Both the position numbers and the translations under genes were made by a program. DNA of 64,000 nucleotides, from NCBI GenBank assembly GCA_014379405.1, contig JACMLU010000004.1, positions 186,001 to 250,000 on the forward strand, read 5' to 3'. Positions 34,789-44,468 of this stretch are shown one piece after another. Each line of letters opens with the position of its first letter. Position 1 is the first letter of the stretch. Source of the stretch: Flavobacterium sp. (lineage in GTDB: Bacteria > Bacteroidota > Bacteroidia > Flavobacteriales > Flavobacteriaceae). The notes beneath the pieces are model-generated. The model was not told the origin of the DNA, ran no database searches, and saw only the letters and a program-made list of their open reading frames with translations.

Positions 34789-36528
34789 CTAATTCATAGA
34801 ATTCTTGAATTCCAAATAATTCAAATCGAAATTTCCTTTTTCGAAATGAACCCTGATTTTATTGGTTCCTCGTTTTAAAACCACTTTTTTTATGGTCAGC
34901 GTTTTCCATACTTTCGCATCATTGGACAACGCAATTTCAATCGATTTTGAAATTTTACCATTTTCATCTTCCAAATATAATTTGCCGCCAGTGCCGGCAT
35001 TTGAATAGCGAATGTCAACATCAAATTCTTTGTCGGAATCCAAATCAAGAGTGTATTGCAACCATTCCTTATCTTCTATAAAACAGACATTGAACCCATT
35101 GGTAATTTTATCATTACAAGATTGAATGTCAACTCCATCATTCCGCATGGCACCGCCTTTATTCCATTTTGTAAATGCGGTTCCGTCATAATTCACAACG
35201 TCTTTATCAAAATAGGCGTGACCGTTTTGTCCTAAATCATATTCTGTCGCAAAGACTTTCCCGGGAAGAATATGCTTTTTATACGCTTTTGTATCTGTAG
35301 TTTGTACTTGTCTAAACATCGCATCAATGACATCTTGTTTTATGTCAAGGTTTTCCATTTTATAGTTTTCGGCAATTTGCATTAAGGCAGATTTCGCAAA
35401 AGTTTCAGAAGGTTTTACTCCATTATTTTTCCAATAATCAAGTAATTGTTGGTATTCGGGCGTTATCACAACCGAGGTAACTCCAGCAAGGTTGTCAATT
35501 TTTTTCATTGGCCAAAAAGCCCAACCAATGTTGTTTGCTTCCATCAAAGTGATTGCCTCCTTGAACCAAACATTGGAGTTTTCGCCTGATTCTCCCAACC
35601 AAATTGGCACATTATATTGAATTCTATAATCCAAGAATTTTCGGATAGATGCCACGTCATTAGGATTCCAATATTTATGAAAACTCAATGCCATATTATC
35701 ATCCCAAAGCGGAAAAATTCCGTTGTAATTATTTCCCCAACAATTTCCTTCGATAAAAATTAAATGATTGGTATCTACTTCTCTAATGGCCTTGGTCACT
35801 CTAACTTGTAAATTCCTTAAAGGTATATTAGACTTTTCATCGCAACCATTAAAATTAGCTCCGTCAAAGTTCCAATTGGGTTCGTTGATGATGTCATATC
35901 CTCCAATCCAGGGACTGTCTTTGTAGCGTAAGGCCAACTTTTTCCATAGCTCCACCATTTTATCTTGATTGGCTACACTTTCCCAAAGCGATGGTTTTGT
36001 AGGGTCATAATCAGAAATATTCGCGTCATGTCCTTGACCACCTGGAGCTGCGTGCAAATCTAAAATCAAATACATTTTATTGGCAGCACACCAGTTCAAT
36101 AAATCATCTGTCATTTTAAATCCTTCTTCAAGCCAAGTATTATGACCAGAAATATTCTCTTTCTCTATTGGTAAAGTATAAAGATTATAATGCATAGGCA
36201 ACCTGACGGAGTTAAATCCCCAAGCGGCCAGCGAATCAATATCTTTTTTGGCAATTCCGTTTGATTTATAGGCTTTGTAGAATTCTTCAGTGCTTTCGAC
36301 ACCTATCAAATCCGTAATTTTTTGTTTGATTATGTGTTGTGGTCCCGCAGCTGCATCGGTCTTGAGCATATAGCCTTCTTGTACCATCCAACCTCCCAAA
36401 CCCAATCCTCTCAATACAATATTTTTTCCGTTGCCATCTTCTATTTTTTGTCCATTACGATGCAAATAGCCCTGAGAAAAGAGTGAAAGCGAAATAAAAA
36501 AGGTCAGTATTAAAAACCAGTTTTTCAT
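34789..36528 (-). CDS. GH5 family glucanase with C-terminal CBM6-like domain
   Basis: The 579-residue protein has a signal peptide (MKNWFLILTFFISLSLFSQ). The GH5 barrel (about residues 25-370) shows RGLGLGGWMVQEGYM, FNSVRLPMHY, DLHAAPGGQ, acid/base Glu in DIINEPNW and nucleophile Glu in WLGESGENS. A carbohydrate-binding module 6-like jelly roll (about 440-579, EWLQYTLDLDSDKEFDVDIRYS...) follows. It probably cleaves beta-glucan. Subfamily and linkage cannot be fixed by eye. It lies 60 bases upstream of the last GH3 gene. Confidence 0.9.
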   Translation of the reverse strand: MKNWFLILTFFISLSLFSQGYLHRNGQKIEDGNGKNIVLRGLGLGGWMVQEGYMLKTDAAAGPQHIIKQKITDLIGVESTEEFYKAYKSNGIAKKDIDSLAAWGFNSVRLPMHYNLYTLPIEKENISGHNTWLEEGFKMTDDLLNWCAANKMYLILDLHAAPGGQGHDANISDYDPTKPSLWESVANQDKMVELWKKLALRYKDSPWIGGYDIINEPNWNFDGANFNGCDEKSNIPLRNLQVRVTKAIREVDTNHLIFIEGNCWGNNYNGIFPLWDDNMALSFHKYWNPNDVASIRKFLDYRIQYNVPIWLGESGENSNVWFKEAITLMEANNIGWAFWPMKKIDNLAGVTSVVITPEYQQLLDYWKNNGVKPSETFAKSALMQIAENYKMENLDIKQDVIDAMFRQVQTTDTKAYKKHILPGKVFATEYDLGQNGHAYFDKDVVNYDGTAFTKWNKGGAMRNDGVDIQSCNDKITNGFNVCFIEDKEWLQYTLDLDSDKEFDVDIRYSNAGTGGKLYLEDENGKISKSIEIALSNDAKVWKTLTIKKVVLKRGTNKIRVHFEKGNFDLNYLEFKNSMN

Positions 36529-36638
36529 ATGTGTGAATTTTATTTTTCAGCGGTCACATAGGGTAGCACCTTATTACTCATTGGTGCTTGCTTACGCAAA
36601 CTTTATATTAATGGCGATTTTATATTGTCGTTTTGATT

Positions 36639-38096
36639 TTAGTAAACCAGCGTTTGAATTGCATTGGGTAAAATAGAAACTTCCGTGGCTTGTGTTCCAA
36701 CACATAAATTATACACCACTTTTTCATTACTTTGATTCATCACCACAGTCACCATTTTGCCATTTGAATTAATGAAAGATGTACTCAACAAACTATCTCT
36801 ACTGACTACTGTGCTAACTCTCTTGGCATTTGGCCGAATGAATTTTGAAAAATGCCCAATATAATAATAAGAAGGCGTATAAATTAATTCGCCCGTTTTT
36901 GAGTCTCCATGAATGGGTGCAAAACAAAAATTCCCAACATGATTTGGCCCTCCTTTTTCATCAAGAAGTATATTCCAATCTGTCCAAGCCACGGTTCCGT
37001 TATTGAAATCATGTATCATAGAAGAACCGTATCGTACACCATTTGCCCAAAATTGATATTTAGATGCATCAAATTTTTCGATACAACCTTCTGTAAATAT
37101 TAAGTTTTTTGAAGGATAAGCTTCATGAACATTTGCAACATTTTCAAACATCTGTTTTCCTCCAGTCCAGGTTTCGTACCAATGAAATCCCAATCCCCAA
37201 GCATATTTTGAAGCTTCGGGATCCGAAAAAATAATATTGGCTCTTTGATTCATTAAATCACGATTATGATCCCAAACAATAATTTTCTTGTCTCCCAATC
37301 CTTCTTTTACCAATGTTGGTCCTAAATATTTTTTTAAAAAATCTCTTTCCTCTTCGGCAGTATAAACGCAGGATTCCCATCTTTGAATTGCCAGAGGCTC
37401 ATTTTGAATAGTCAACCCCCAAATTGGGATACCTTCTTTTTCATAGGCTTTTATGAATTTGGAATAATAGGTTGCCCAAGGCTGATAATATTCCGGCAAT
37501 AAAGTACCTCCTTTCAATAAATTATTATTGCTTTTCATAAAAGCGGGTGGCGTCCAAGGGCTGACATATAAGGTCGTTTTTCCTCCTGCTGTTGCTAATG
37601 CTCTTTTGATCATTGGTATACGGAATTTTTTGTCGTGCTCAATGTTGAACGTCTTTAATAATTTATCCCCTTCATCAACATAAGTATAGCTGTCCGAACT
37701 AAAATCACAACTGTTGATGTTTGTTCTCATCAAAGAATAACCTATCCCTTTGTCCGTGCTGTAATATGCATTGAGTAATTCCTGCTGTTTAGCCGTGGCC
37801 AATTTTGCAAAAACCTCGGCACTGGCGTCTGTAATTGCACCTCCAATACCTAAAAAAGTCTGAAAGGTTTTGAGTGGGTTTACAAAAACGTAAACTTGTG
37901 TTTCTATAGGTTGTTTTAGCTCTTTGAACACAAGATTATCTGTTTTTGACAATCTTAAACTAGAATTCTCTGCAGTGGTATAAACCACAACCGCCTTGTC
38001 TTTTGTTGAAAAAGGTTTTGATTCCATTTTCTTTTTTTGCTGGGAAAATACACTGAATGAAACTAGTAAAATCAGTACGGAAATTGTTGTTTTCAT
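36639..38096 (-). CDS. GH30 family glycosidase
   Basis: The 485-residue protein has a signal peptide (MKTTISVLILLVSFSVFS). It shows FLGIGGAITDASAEVFAKL, LMRTNINSCDFS, acid/base Glu in LTIQNEPLA and nucleophile Glu in LIFTEGCIE, followed by a small beta domain. GH30 members of glucan loci are often beta-1,6-glucanases or beta-glucosidases, which suits trimming of side branches on laminarin. It is in the same leftward run as the GH5 and GH3 genes. Confidence 0.92.
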   Translation of the reverse strand: MKTTISVLILLVSFSVFSQQKKKMESKPFSTKDKAVVVYTTAENSSLRLSKTDNLVFKELKQPIETQVYVFVNPLKTFQTFLGIGGAITDASAEVFAKLATAKQQELLNAYYSTDKGIGYSLMRTNINSCDFSSDSYTYVDEGDKLLKTFNIEHDKKFRIPMIKRALATAGGKTTLYVSPWTPPAFMKSNNNLLKGGTLLPEYYQPWATYYSKFIKAYEKEGIPIWGLTIQNEPLAIQRWESCVYTAEEERDFLKKYLGPTLVKEGLGDKKIIVWDHNRDLMNQRANIIFSDPEASKYAWGLGFHWYETWTGGKQMFENVANVHEAYPSKNLIFTEGCIEKFDASKYQFWANGVRYGSSMIHDFNNGTVAWTDWNILLDEKGGPNHVGNFCFAPIHGDSKTGELIYTPSYYYIGHFSKFIRPNAKRVSTVVSRDSLLSTSFINSNGKMVTVVMNQSNEKVVYNLCVGTQATEVSILPNAIQTLVY

Positions 38097-38190
38097 ATTA
38101 TTTAATTGTAATTTACTTTTTAAAGCGAGGTCGCAAGATACTTTTAAAAACTAATAAAAAAGGAATATATTTTCAATATAATATCCTTAT

Positions 38191-40392
38191 TTATTTGATT
38201 GTTATCTTTATTTTTTTTGAAATATTATTTGATGAATTCCCGATATAAATTAAATAATCGCCTTTTTCTAGATTCCAATTTGAAATGGATTCATCATAAA
38301 AACTTAAATTATTTACATCGATCGAAATTTTAAAATCCTTGTCTTCTCCTTTTTTGACTGCAATCTTTTGGAAACCTTTCAACTCTTTTTCAGCTCTATT
38401 AACTTTTGAATTAAGTTTTCCAATATACACTTGTACTACTTCTGAACCATCCCTATTTCCTGTATTAGAAACTTTTCCTGAAATTAAAATAGTTTCGTTT
38501 TTTGCATATTCTTTCTTGTCTGAATTCCATTTAGAAAGTTCAAATGTTGTGTATGACTTCCCTTCCCCAAAAGCAAATAAGGGCTTAATTTTCTTAGTGT
38601 CGAACCATCTGTAACCCACTAAAATATCTTCTTTGTAGTATTGATTGATGCTGTCTCCGGGATAGCTCAATTCTCCAAAAGAATGTGCCGCATTATCACT
38701 TAACTTTTTAGGAAATGAAAAAGGTAGTTTCCCTGAAGGATTTACATCTCCACTAATCACATCTGCAATTGCATCTCCGGCAACACTACCCAAATACCAA
38801 GTCTGCATTAAGGCTTTGACTTTGGAAATCCAAGGCATTTCAACAGCATTTCCACTTACTAATACAACTCCTGTATTTGGATTAACTTTTAAAATTTCAT
38901 TTAATAATTCGTCTTGTCCAAATGGTAATTTAAACTCTTTTCTATCTACTCCTTCACAATCTTGAAGGTGATTTTTATTGAGTCCTCCAAAAAACAATAC
39001 AATATCTGCTTTTGAAGCTACTTCAATTGCTTCTTGTTTTAGTTGATTTGCATCCAATTTAGACGGAATAACTCTACCATAAGCTGAAGGCCCAGAAGCG
39101 TATCCCATTGCGTGAATGATAGTTGCATTTTTATATCTATTCTTTAAACCTTGTAACGGAGATATTTCGGTTTTGGCTTTCAATTCAGATGAACCACCAC
39201 CTATTGTCATTGATTTTGTGGCATTTTCGCCAATAACAGCAATTGTTATTTTTTTTGAGGAATCTATTGGGAAAAATGAAGCTTCATTTTTCAACAATAC
39301 AATTCCTTCACCCGCAATTTCTCTGGCAACATCAATATGTTCCTGATTATTTATTCTTCCATAAGAACGATTCGGATTCATATTGGTACGGAACATTAAT
39401 CGTAAAATTCTTCTAACTTTATCATTTAAAACTTCTTCTCCAATTTCTCCACTTTTAAGTAATTTCAAAAAAGGATTAGCCAAATAATAAGAATCGTAAG
39501 CGTTTTTTGTAGATGTTGTTAAACCATCTGTACCGGTTCCCATTTCTATGTCTAAACCATTTAGAGCGGCTTGATTTGTATTATGTGCACCGCCCCAATC
39601 CGTTATTACAACGCCGTCAAAATTCCAATCTTTTTTCAATATTTTATTCAATAACAGATCATTATGGCAGCAAAATTGTCCTCTAAACTGATTATATGAC
39701 CCCATAATTGACCAAACCTTTCCTTCTTCAACTGCGGCTTTAAATGCAGGTAAATAAATTTCGTATAATGCTCTATCGCTTACTTCAACATTTATATGGT
39801 CTCTCCATAATTCTTGATTATTGAGTGCATAATGCTTCACACAGGCGGCCACTCCATTTTGTTGTACCCCTTGGATGTAAGGAACCACCATTTTTGAGGC
39901 CAAATACGGATCTTCACCCATATATTCAAAATTCCGACCATTTAAAGGAGATCGATACATATTTACGCCTGGGCCTAAAAGCACATCTTTTTTTCGGTAA
40001 CGAGCTTCTTCGCCAATACTTATTCCATAATCTTTAGATAAATTAGGATTAAATGTTGCCGCTAAACAAGTTAATGCAGGGAATGCAGTTATAGAATCAT
40101 TTGTCCATCCAGCATATCCCCAATTGTCCCAATTAATTTCTCCACGAACCCCATGAGGACCATCAGACATCCATAATTCGGGAATACCAAGCCTTTCGAC
40201 TCCTGGAGTACTAAATTTAGATTGCGCATGGCACATTGCCACTTTTTCCTCAATAGTTAGCGACGAAATTATTTTATCAATTTTGGCTTCAATAGATTTT
40301 GAGTTATTACTATCTTGAGCATTAGTAGATACAACCGCCATTGTATTACAAAGAATAGTTAATAATGAAATTTTTAAAAATTTGTTAAACAT
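38191..40392 (-). CDS. Beta-glucosidase, GH3
   Basis: The 733-residue protein has a signal peptide (to about residue 25, ending STNAQ). The nucleophile context is FDGVVITDWGGAHN. ACVKHYALNNQELWRDHINVEVSDRAL, a GH3 C-terminal domain (GGSSELK ... SGNAVEMPW) and a fibronectin-III-like end follow. It differs clearly from the 32.5 kb GH3, so the two probably split substrates by linkage or length. Confidence 0.93.
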   Translation of the reverse strand: MFNKFLKISLLTILCNTMAVVSTNAQDSNNSKSIEAKIDKIISSLTIEEKVAMCHAQSKFSTPGVERLGIPELWMSDGPHGVRGEINWDNWGYAGWTNDSITAFPALTCLAATFNPNLSKDYGISIGEEARYRKKDVLLGPGVNMYRSPLNGRNFEYMGEDPYLASKMVVPYIQGVQQNGVAACVKHYALNNQELWRDHINVEVSDRALYEIYLPAFKAAVEEGKVWSIMGSYNQFRGQFCCHNDLLLNKILKKDWNFDGVVITDWGGAHNTNQAALNGLDIEMGTGTDGLTTSTKNAYDSYYLANPFLKLLKSGEIGEEVLNDKVRRILRLMFRTNMNPNRSYGRINNQEHIDVAREIAGEGIVLLKNEASFFPIDSSKKITIAVIGENATKSMTIGGGSSELKAKTEISPLQGLKNRYKNATIIHAMGYASGPSAYGRVIPSKLDANQLKQEAIEVASKADIVLFFGGLNKNHLQDCEGVDRKEFKLPFGQDELLNEILKVNPNTGVVLVSGNAVEMPWISKVKALMQTWYLGSVAGDAIADVISGDVNPSGKLPFSFPKKLSDNAAHSFGELSYPGDSINQYYKEDILVGYRWFDTKKIKPLFAFGEGKSYTTFELSKWNSDKKEYAKNETILISGKVSNTGNRDGSEVVQVYIGKLNSKVNRAEKELKGFQKIAVKKGEDKDFKISIDVNNLSFYDESISNWNLEKGDYLIYIGNSSNNISKKIKITIK

Positions 40393-40598
40393 GAATTTTA
40401 ATTTTATAGTTATTTAATAAAGATTAAAAGTAGTATCATATCATACTGTTTTTTCCCTAAATCAAGTTAAAAATCGAATTGATAAATCATCAACTCAGGT
40501 TTTGTTTTTGTGCTTTTTTTTATTGTTAATCGATCTCTTAAACAGATATTGCTTAGAATTTATGTTTTCTGTAAAATGTCATTTTCAAACTAACCACT

Positions 40599-41666
40599 TT
40601 AATTATAAACTCTAATATAATCAACTTCGAAAGTTGAAGTAACAAAATTTGGATCTATTGCACCACCAAAATTCCCACCGATTGCACAATTAACAATTAA
40701 GAAAAAATTCTGGTTGAAAGGAACATTTGCCGAATTTACAAAGGTTTTAAATAACTGATTATCCACATAAAACTTGATGGAATCTGCTCTCCAGTCTAAT
40801 GAATAGATATGGAATTCTGTTGTTGCATTAGAAATCATCGTAGTCGATCCATCAGCAGTTCCACCTGAATGACCAGGATAATGAAGTGTTCCATAAATTT
40901 TATTAAGTTGATTGCCAAGGTGCTCCATTATGTCAATTTCCCCGCAAGCTGGCCAACTAACTGTTCCAATATTATCGCCCAACATCCACAAGGCGGGCCA
41001 AGTCCCTGCTCCAGATGGCATTTTTGCTCTGATCTCTACTTTGCCATATTTGAATGAAAATTTACCAGAAGTTTTAAGCCTTGCCGAAGTATAATTACTG
41101 CCTAGATAATTTTCTTTTTTAGTAATAATTTTCAACACACCTCCTTGAACGATTGCATTTTCAATTCTGTTGGTATAATACTGTGGCTCGTTGTTTCCCC
41201 ATCCTCCAGCACCTAAATCGTAGCCCCATTTTGAACTATTTGGTGCTCCGTCAACATCAAATTCGTCACCCCAAATTTCGGAAGTAGCAACAAAAACCAC
41301 AATAGATTTTGTTGAATTGAAATATTTCAGCCCGTTGAATGCAGTAACTTGTACTTCATATGTTTTCGTACCACTTGAACTATAGGTATGAGTAAAAACT
41401 CCGGTTGTAGTTTCAATAGTTTCGCCGTCACCAAAAACAACTTTATAGGAAGTAGCATTATTGGGGCTAATGTTAAATTTTACTGTACCGCTACCATTAC
41501 CATTTGGCATAGAAGAAGTTGTACCGACAATTTCAGCATTAATTACTACATCTAATTGTGCATTATCAGGTACGCTGCCACTGGCAATATCTCCAGAGCT
41601 ACAACTCAACAAAGCCAAGAACAGCAAGGTTGACCATACCAAAATATTATTAATCATTTTCATCAT
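40599..41666 (-). CDS. GH16 laminarinase-type lipoprotein with PKD domain
   Basis: The start at 41666 (MMKMINNILVWSTLLFLALLSC) gives a lipoprotein of about 355 residues; 41663 and 41657 are alternative starts. A PKD-like domain (about residues 30-125, VVFGDGETIETTTGVFTHTYSS) precedes a GH16 domain with the catalytic signature GEIDIMEHLG. The EIDIME form with the Met bulge marks the beta-1,3-glucanase/laminarinase branch. As a surface lipoprotein it would make the first cuts in the polymer. It is placed directly after the surface-binding lipoprotein gene. Confidence 0.93.
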   Translation of the reverse strand: MMKMINNILVWSTLLFLALLSCSSGDIASGSVPDNAQLDVVINAEIVGTTSSMPNGNGSGTVKFNISPNNATSYKVVFGDGETIETTTGVFTHTYSSSGTKTYEVQVTAFNGLKYFNSTKSIVVFVATSEIWGDEFDVDGAPNSSKWGYDLGAGGWGNNEPQYYTNRIENAIVQGGVLKIITKKENYLGSNYTSARLKTSGKFSFKYGKVEIRAKMPSGAGTWPALWMLGDNIGTVSWPACGEIDIMEHLGNQLNKIYGTLHYPGHSGGTADGSTTMISNATTEFHIYSLDWRADSIKFYVDNQLFKTFVNSANVPFNQNFFLIVNCAIGGNFGGAIDPNFVTSTFEVDYIRVYN

Positions 41667-41927
41667 TTTGATTGAATTATACTTCGAAAAAAACAAAAAG
41701 AAACCCTAACCAATAATGCCATTAAAAAGACATTTGGTCAACTATTTTTTTGTTTATATTAAAAGAAATTTTGGTAAAGGAAAAAACTAGCAAATAGGCA
41801 AATAATTCTTTAGTGAAATATTTATACTAAAGAATATTTACACAATAACTAAAAAGGATTAATAATTCGAAAAAGGAAGAATTTAATCTTCCCTTTTCGA
41901 AAAACTACTAAACTAACTAACTAAAAA

Positions 41928-42719
41928 TTATATTGGCTTGAAAACAAATGTCCATCCAGTACCATAGGTCTCGCTATTGTTTAAATAAAGCACCATTTTG
42001 GTATCGGTAAGTGTTAAAATAGAATATACACCATCTTTATTACCTGCAGCAGAGCCTAACATTTTAGATCCAGTGATAATCAATTTTTTATTTGCAACAT
42101 CTAACACATAACTCCCTTTAGTTGGTGTAGCAGTTTTGGTTTCATAGTGATTATAATTTGCCGCACCATTCAAATCAAAATGCATTTTTCCTGCAGCGTC
42201 ACTTGGGGGACAACACTCACCGCCAGCATTCCACCATGCTCCCATTGCTCCATCAGGATTGCTTGGTGCGGACATAAACCACCACAGTTTTCCATCTCCA
42301 CCGGCACCATCAAAAACCCAAGTTTTACCTGCTGTTGTGTTTGTGCTAACTAAATCATACCAATCTTGGTCTAATGGGGTGTCTAATTTATCAATTTGAA
42401 CATCAATAGTTTTAGTGAAGAATTGTGCACCTAAAGATCCTACATAGGTGAATGTGTTTTTTCCTGGTATAGGATATACTATGGTTACTTCATTCGTAAG
42501 GGCTTTCCCTAAGTTAAAATTCCAATAGCCTGTTATGCCAGGTGTAACCATTTTAAGAGTTACCTTATTACCGCCTGGGGTACTTTGGGTAGCCACTAAT
42601 TGAACACCAGCAACATTAGTAGAGTCTACTAAGTTTGTTTCATCTACAATAGGTTCGCATGCTGAAAGAATCAGCATAAACGAAGCTAGTATAAGATACA
42701 ATACTTTAATATTTTTCAT
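41928..42719 (-). CDS. Probable surface glycan-binding lipoprotein
   Basis: The 263-residue lipoprotein (MKNIKVLYLILASFMLILSAC) has an N-terminal immunoglobulin/PKD-like beta domain. An aromatic-rich C-terminal domain follows (TWVFDGAGGDGKLWWFMSAP, GAWWNAGGECCPPS, GTGWTFVFKPI). Such proteins directly after SusD usually bind the polysaccharide at the cell surface. No catalytic motif is seen. The role is inferred mainly from position between susD and GH16. Confidence 0.7.
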   Translation of the reverse strand: MKNIKVLYLILASFMLILSACEPIVDETNLVDSTNVAGVQLVATQSTPGGNKVTLKMVTPGITGYWNFNLGKALTNEVTIVYPIPGKNTFTYVGSLGAQFFTKTIDVQIDKLDTPLDQDWYDLVSTNTTAGKTWVFDGAGGDGKLWWFMSAPSNPDGAMGAWWNAGGECCPPSDAAGKMHFDLNGAANYNHYETKTATPTKGSYVLDVANKKLIITGSKMLGSAAGNKDGVYSILTLTDTKMVLYLNNSETYGTGWTFVFKPI

Positions 42720-42748
42720 AATTATATTTTTTTAATGATTATTAAATT

Positions 42749-44452
42749 TTACCAACCCGGGTTTTGAGTATAAACATTATTTGACAACCTAATTTCCGTT
42801 TCCGGAATTGAAACCAATCCTTTTGTTTCTGGTCTGTATTTTACACTATAATTTGCAGTTACTCCTACATTTTTTACAGGGAATGTATCATTAAATGCTG
42901 TATTTACATCTCCCCAACGAACTAAGTCAAACCAGTGTAAACCTTCAAATGCAAATTCATGTAAACGTTCTTCTTTAATGGCATCTATTGAATAAGCAAT
43001 AGCACCTAATCCTACTCTTCCTCTTACAGCATTCAATCCAGTAGCTGTTTTAGTAATTTCAGAGTGCATCAACAATACATCGGCAAAACGCATATAAATA
43101 AAATCTTGTGCGTGCATTTGCTGCATATCTGCATTACCCCAATTATACATTTGTACAAACATACCCTTGTTACCAGTTGCTGAACCATGTTGCAATGCGG
43201 TATATTTTTTATTCCAATATCCAGTTTCATGAAAACCTTTGTCGCCTTTGTAATCTGCTGTTCCTTGTTCTGCTTTGCCTACTTGAAGTATAGACCCTTC
43301 TTTTCTTGGATCAGTGTCAGACCAAGTGTTCCAAATTTTTGGATTTACAGTACACCATCCCCAGCCTTGAGCAAATGGCACCAACGAGTTATCACGTAGT
43401 CCAGTAAATAAGCAAAGTCTGTTTGTATGCATATTTCCGTAACCCCAACTCCAATCTCCAAAAGAAAATCTTTGAACGAACATAGTTTCGCGATTACCTG
43501 TTCCGAATTTTGGCGTTACACCATCTTGTCCTACCCAAGATAAATTATTAGTTTTTGCCCAAGGTAATACATCACTACCCGCACTTTTATTTACATAAGA
43601 GTAAGGCCATAGGTTTCTAAAATCAGAAACTAAAGTATGTCCACTATTTGTCATACAGTCATTCAAATAGGCTGTAACATCAGTAGCCGTTACTGTTTTT
43701 CCGTCAACTAATGGCAAATCAGTTGTTGCTTTTTGTTCTATATTAGTCATATAACCAGTATAAAACAAATATACACGTGCCATATAGGCTTCGGCTACCC
43801 ATTTGTTAGCATGTCCATAACTAGCTGTTGGAATACTTGTAAATGGTGTGGCTGGAATTGTTTCGATTGCCAATTTTAAATCACTGGTTATTTGTGCAAA
43901 TGTTTCGGTATAAGTTGACCTTGGGACTAATCTATTACCGTCTGTTTTTACAATAAGAGGAACTCCACCAAAAAATTTAGCTAATCTAAAATAAAAATAG
44001 CCTCTCATAAATAGAGCCTCGCCAATAGCTTGCTTTTTAAATTTTTCAGCCTCTTCTTTAGTAGTAAAAAAGGTAGAAAAATCTGCAGACTCTGTTTTTT
44101 CAATAATAGCATTGGCTCTTGAAATCCCGTTATAGGATTGAATCCATACATCACGATAGGTATCGTCTGTCGGATCTTCAAAATTATCAGCTCGTTGTGC
44201 CCCTGCATCGTCTGCACCACCACCACCAAGCATCATATTATCCATCAAATTGGCAGCCATTTGTTCCTCACTGAATATTCCTCCTACGTATAACGCGTTG
44301 TAAACACCAGACATTGCCTCTTCGATATCGGTAGGGGTTTTGTAATAAGTCTCCAAACTTTTATCGAAAATAAGATCAGAATCTAAGTAGTCCGAGCAAC
44401 TTGAAGCAACAAAAAACGTTGCAATAGTTATTAAATTTATTATTTTTTTCAT
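42749..44452 (-). CDS. susD: SusD/RagB family glycan-binding lipoprotein
   Basis: The start at 44452 (MKKIINLITIATFFVASSC) gives a lipoprotein of 567 residues. TPTDIEEAMSGVYNALY, the TPR-like helical core (EALFMRGYFYFRLAKFFGGVPL) and the C-terminal EERLHEFAFEGLHWFDLVRW ... IPETEIRLS are classic SusD features. It caps the SusC transporter and binds the glycan. The ATG lies inside the 3' end of susC territory (susC stops at 44469), and an upstream start would overlap it. Confidence 0.95.
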   Translation of the reverse strand: MKKIINLITIATFFVASSCSDYLDSDLIFDKSLETYYKTPTDIEEAMSGVYNALYVGGIFSEEQMAANLMDNMMLGGGGADDAGAQRADNFEDPTDDTYRDVWIQSYNGISRANAIIEKTESADFSTFFTTKEEAEKFKKQAIGEALFMRGYFYFRLAKFFGGVPLIVKTDGNRLVPRSTYTETFAQITSDLKLAIETIPATPFTSIPTASYGHANKWVAEAYMARVYLFYTGYMTNIEQKATTDLPLVDGKTVTATDVTAYLNDCMTNSGHTLVSDFRNLWPYSYVNKSAGSDVLPWAKTNNLSWVGQDGVTPKFGTGNRETMFVQRFSFGDWSWGYGNMHTNRLCLFTGLRDNSLVPFAQGWGWCTVNPKIWNTWSDTDPRKEGSILQVGKAEQGTADYKGDKGFHETGYWNKKYTALQHGSATGNKGMFVQMYNWGNADMQQMHAQDFIYMRFADVLLMHSEITKTATGLNAVRGRVGLGAIAYSIDAIKEERLHEFAFEGLHWFDLVRWGDVNTAFNDTFPVKNVGVTANYSVKYRPETKGLVSIPETEIRLSNNVYTQNPGW

Positions 44453-44468
44453 GTTCTTTATTTTAATA

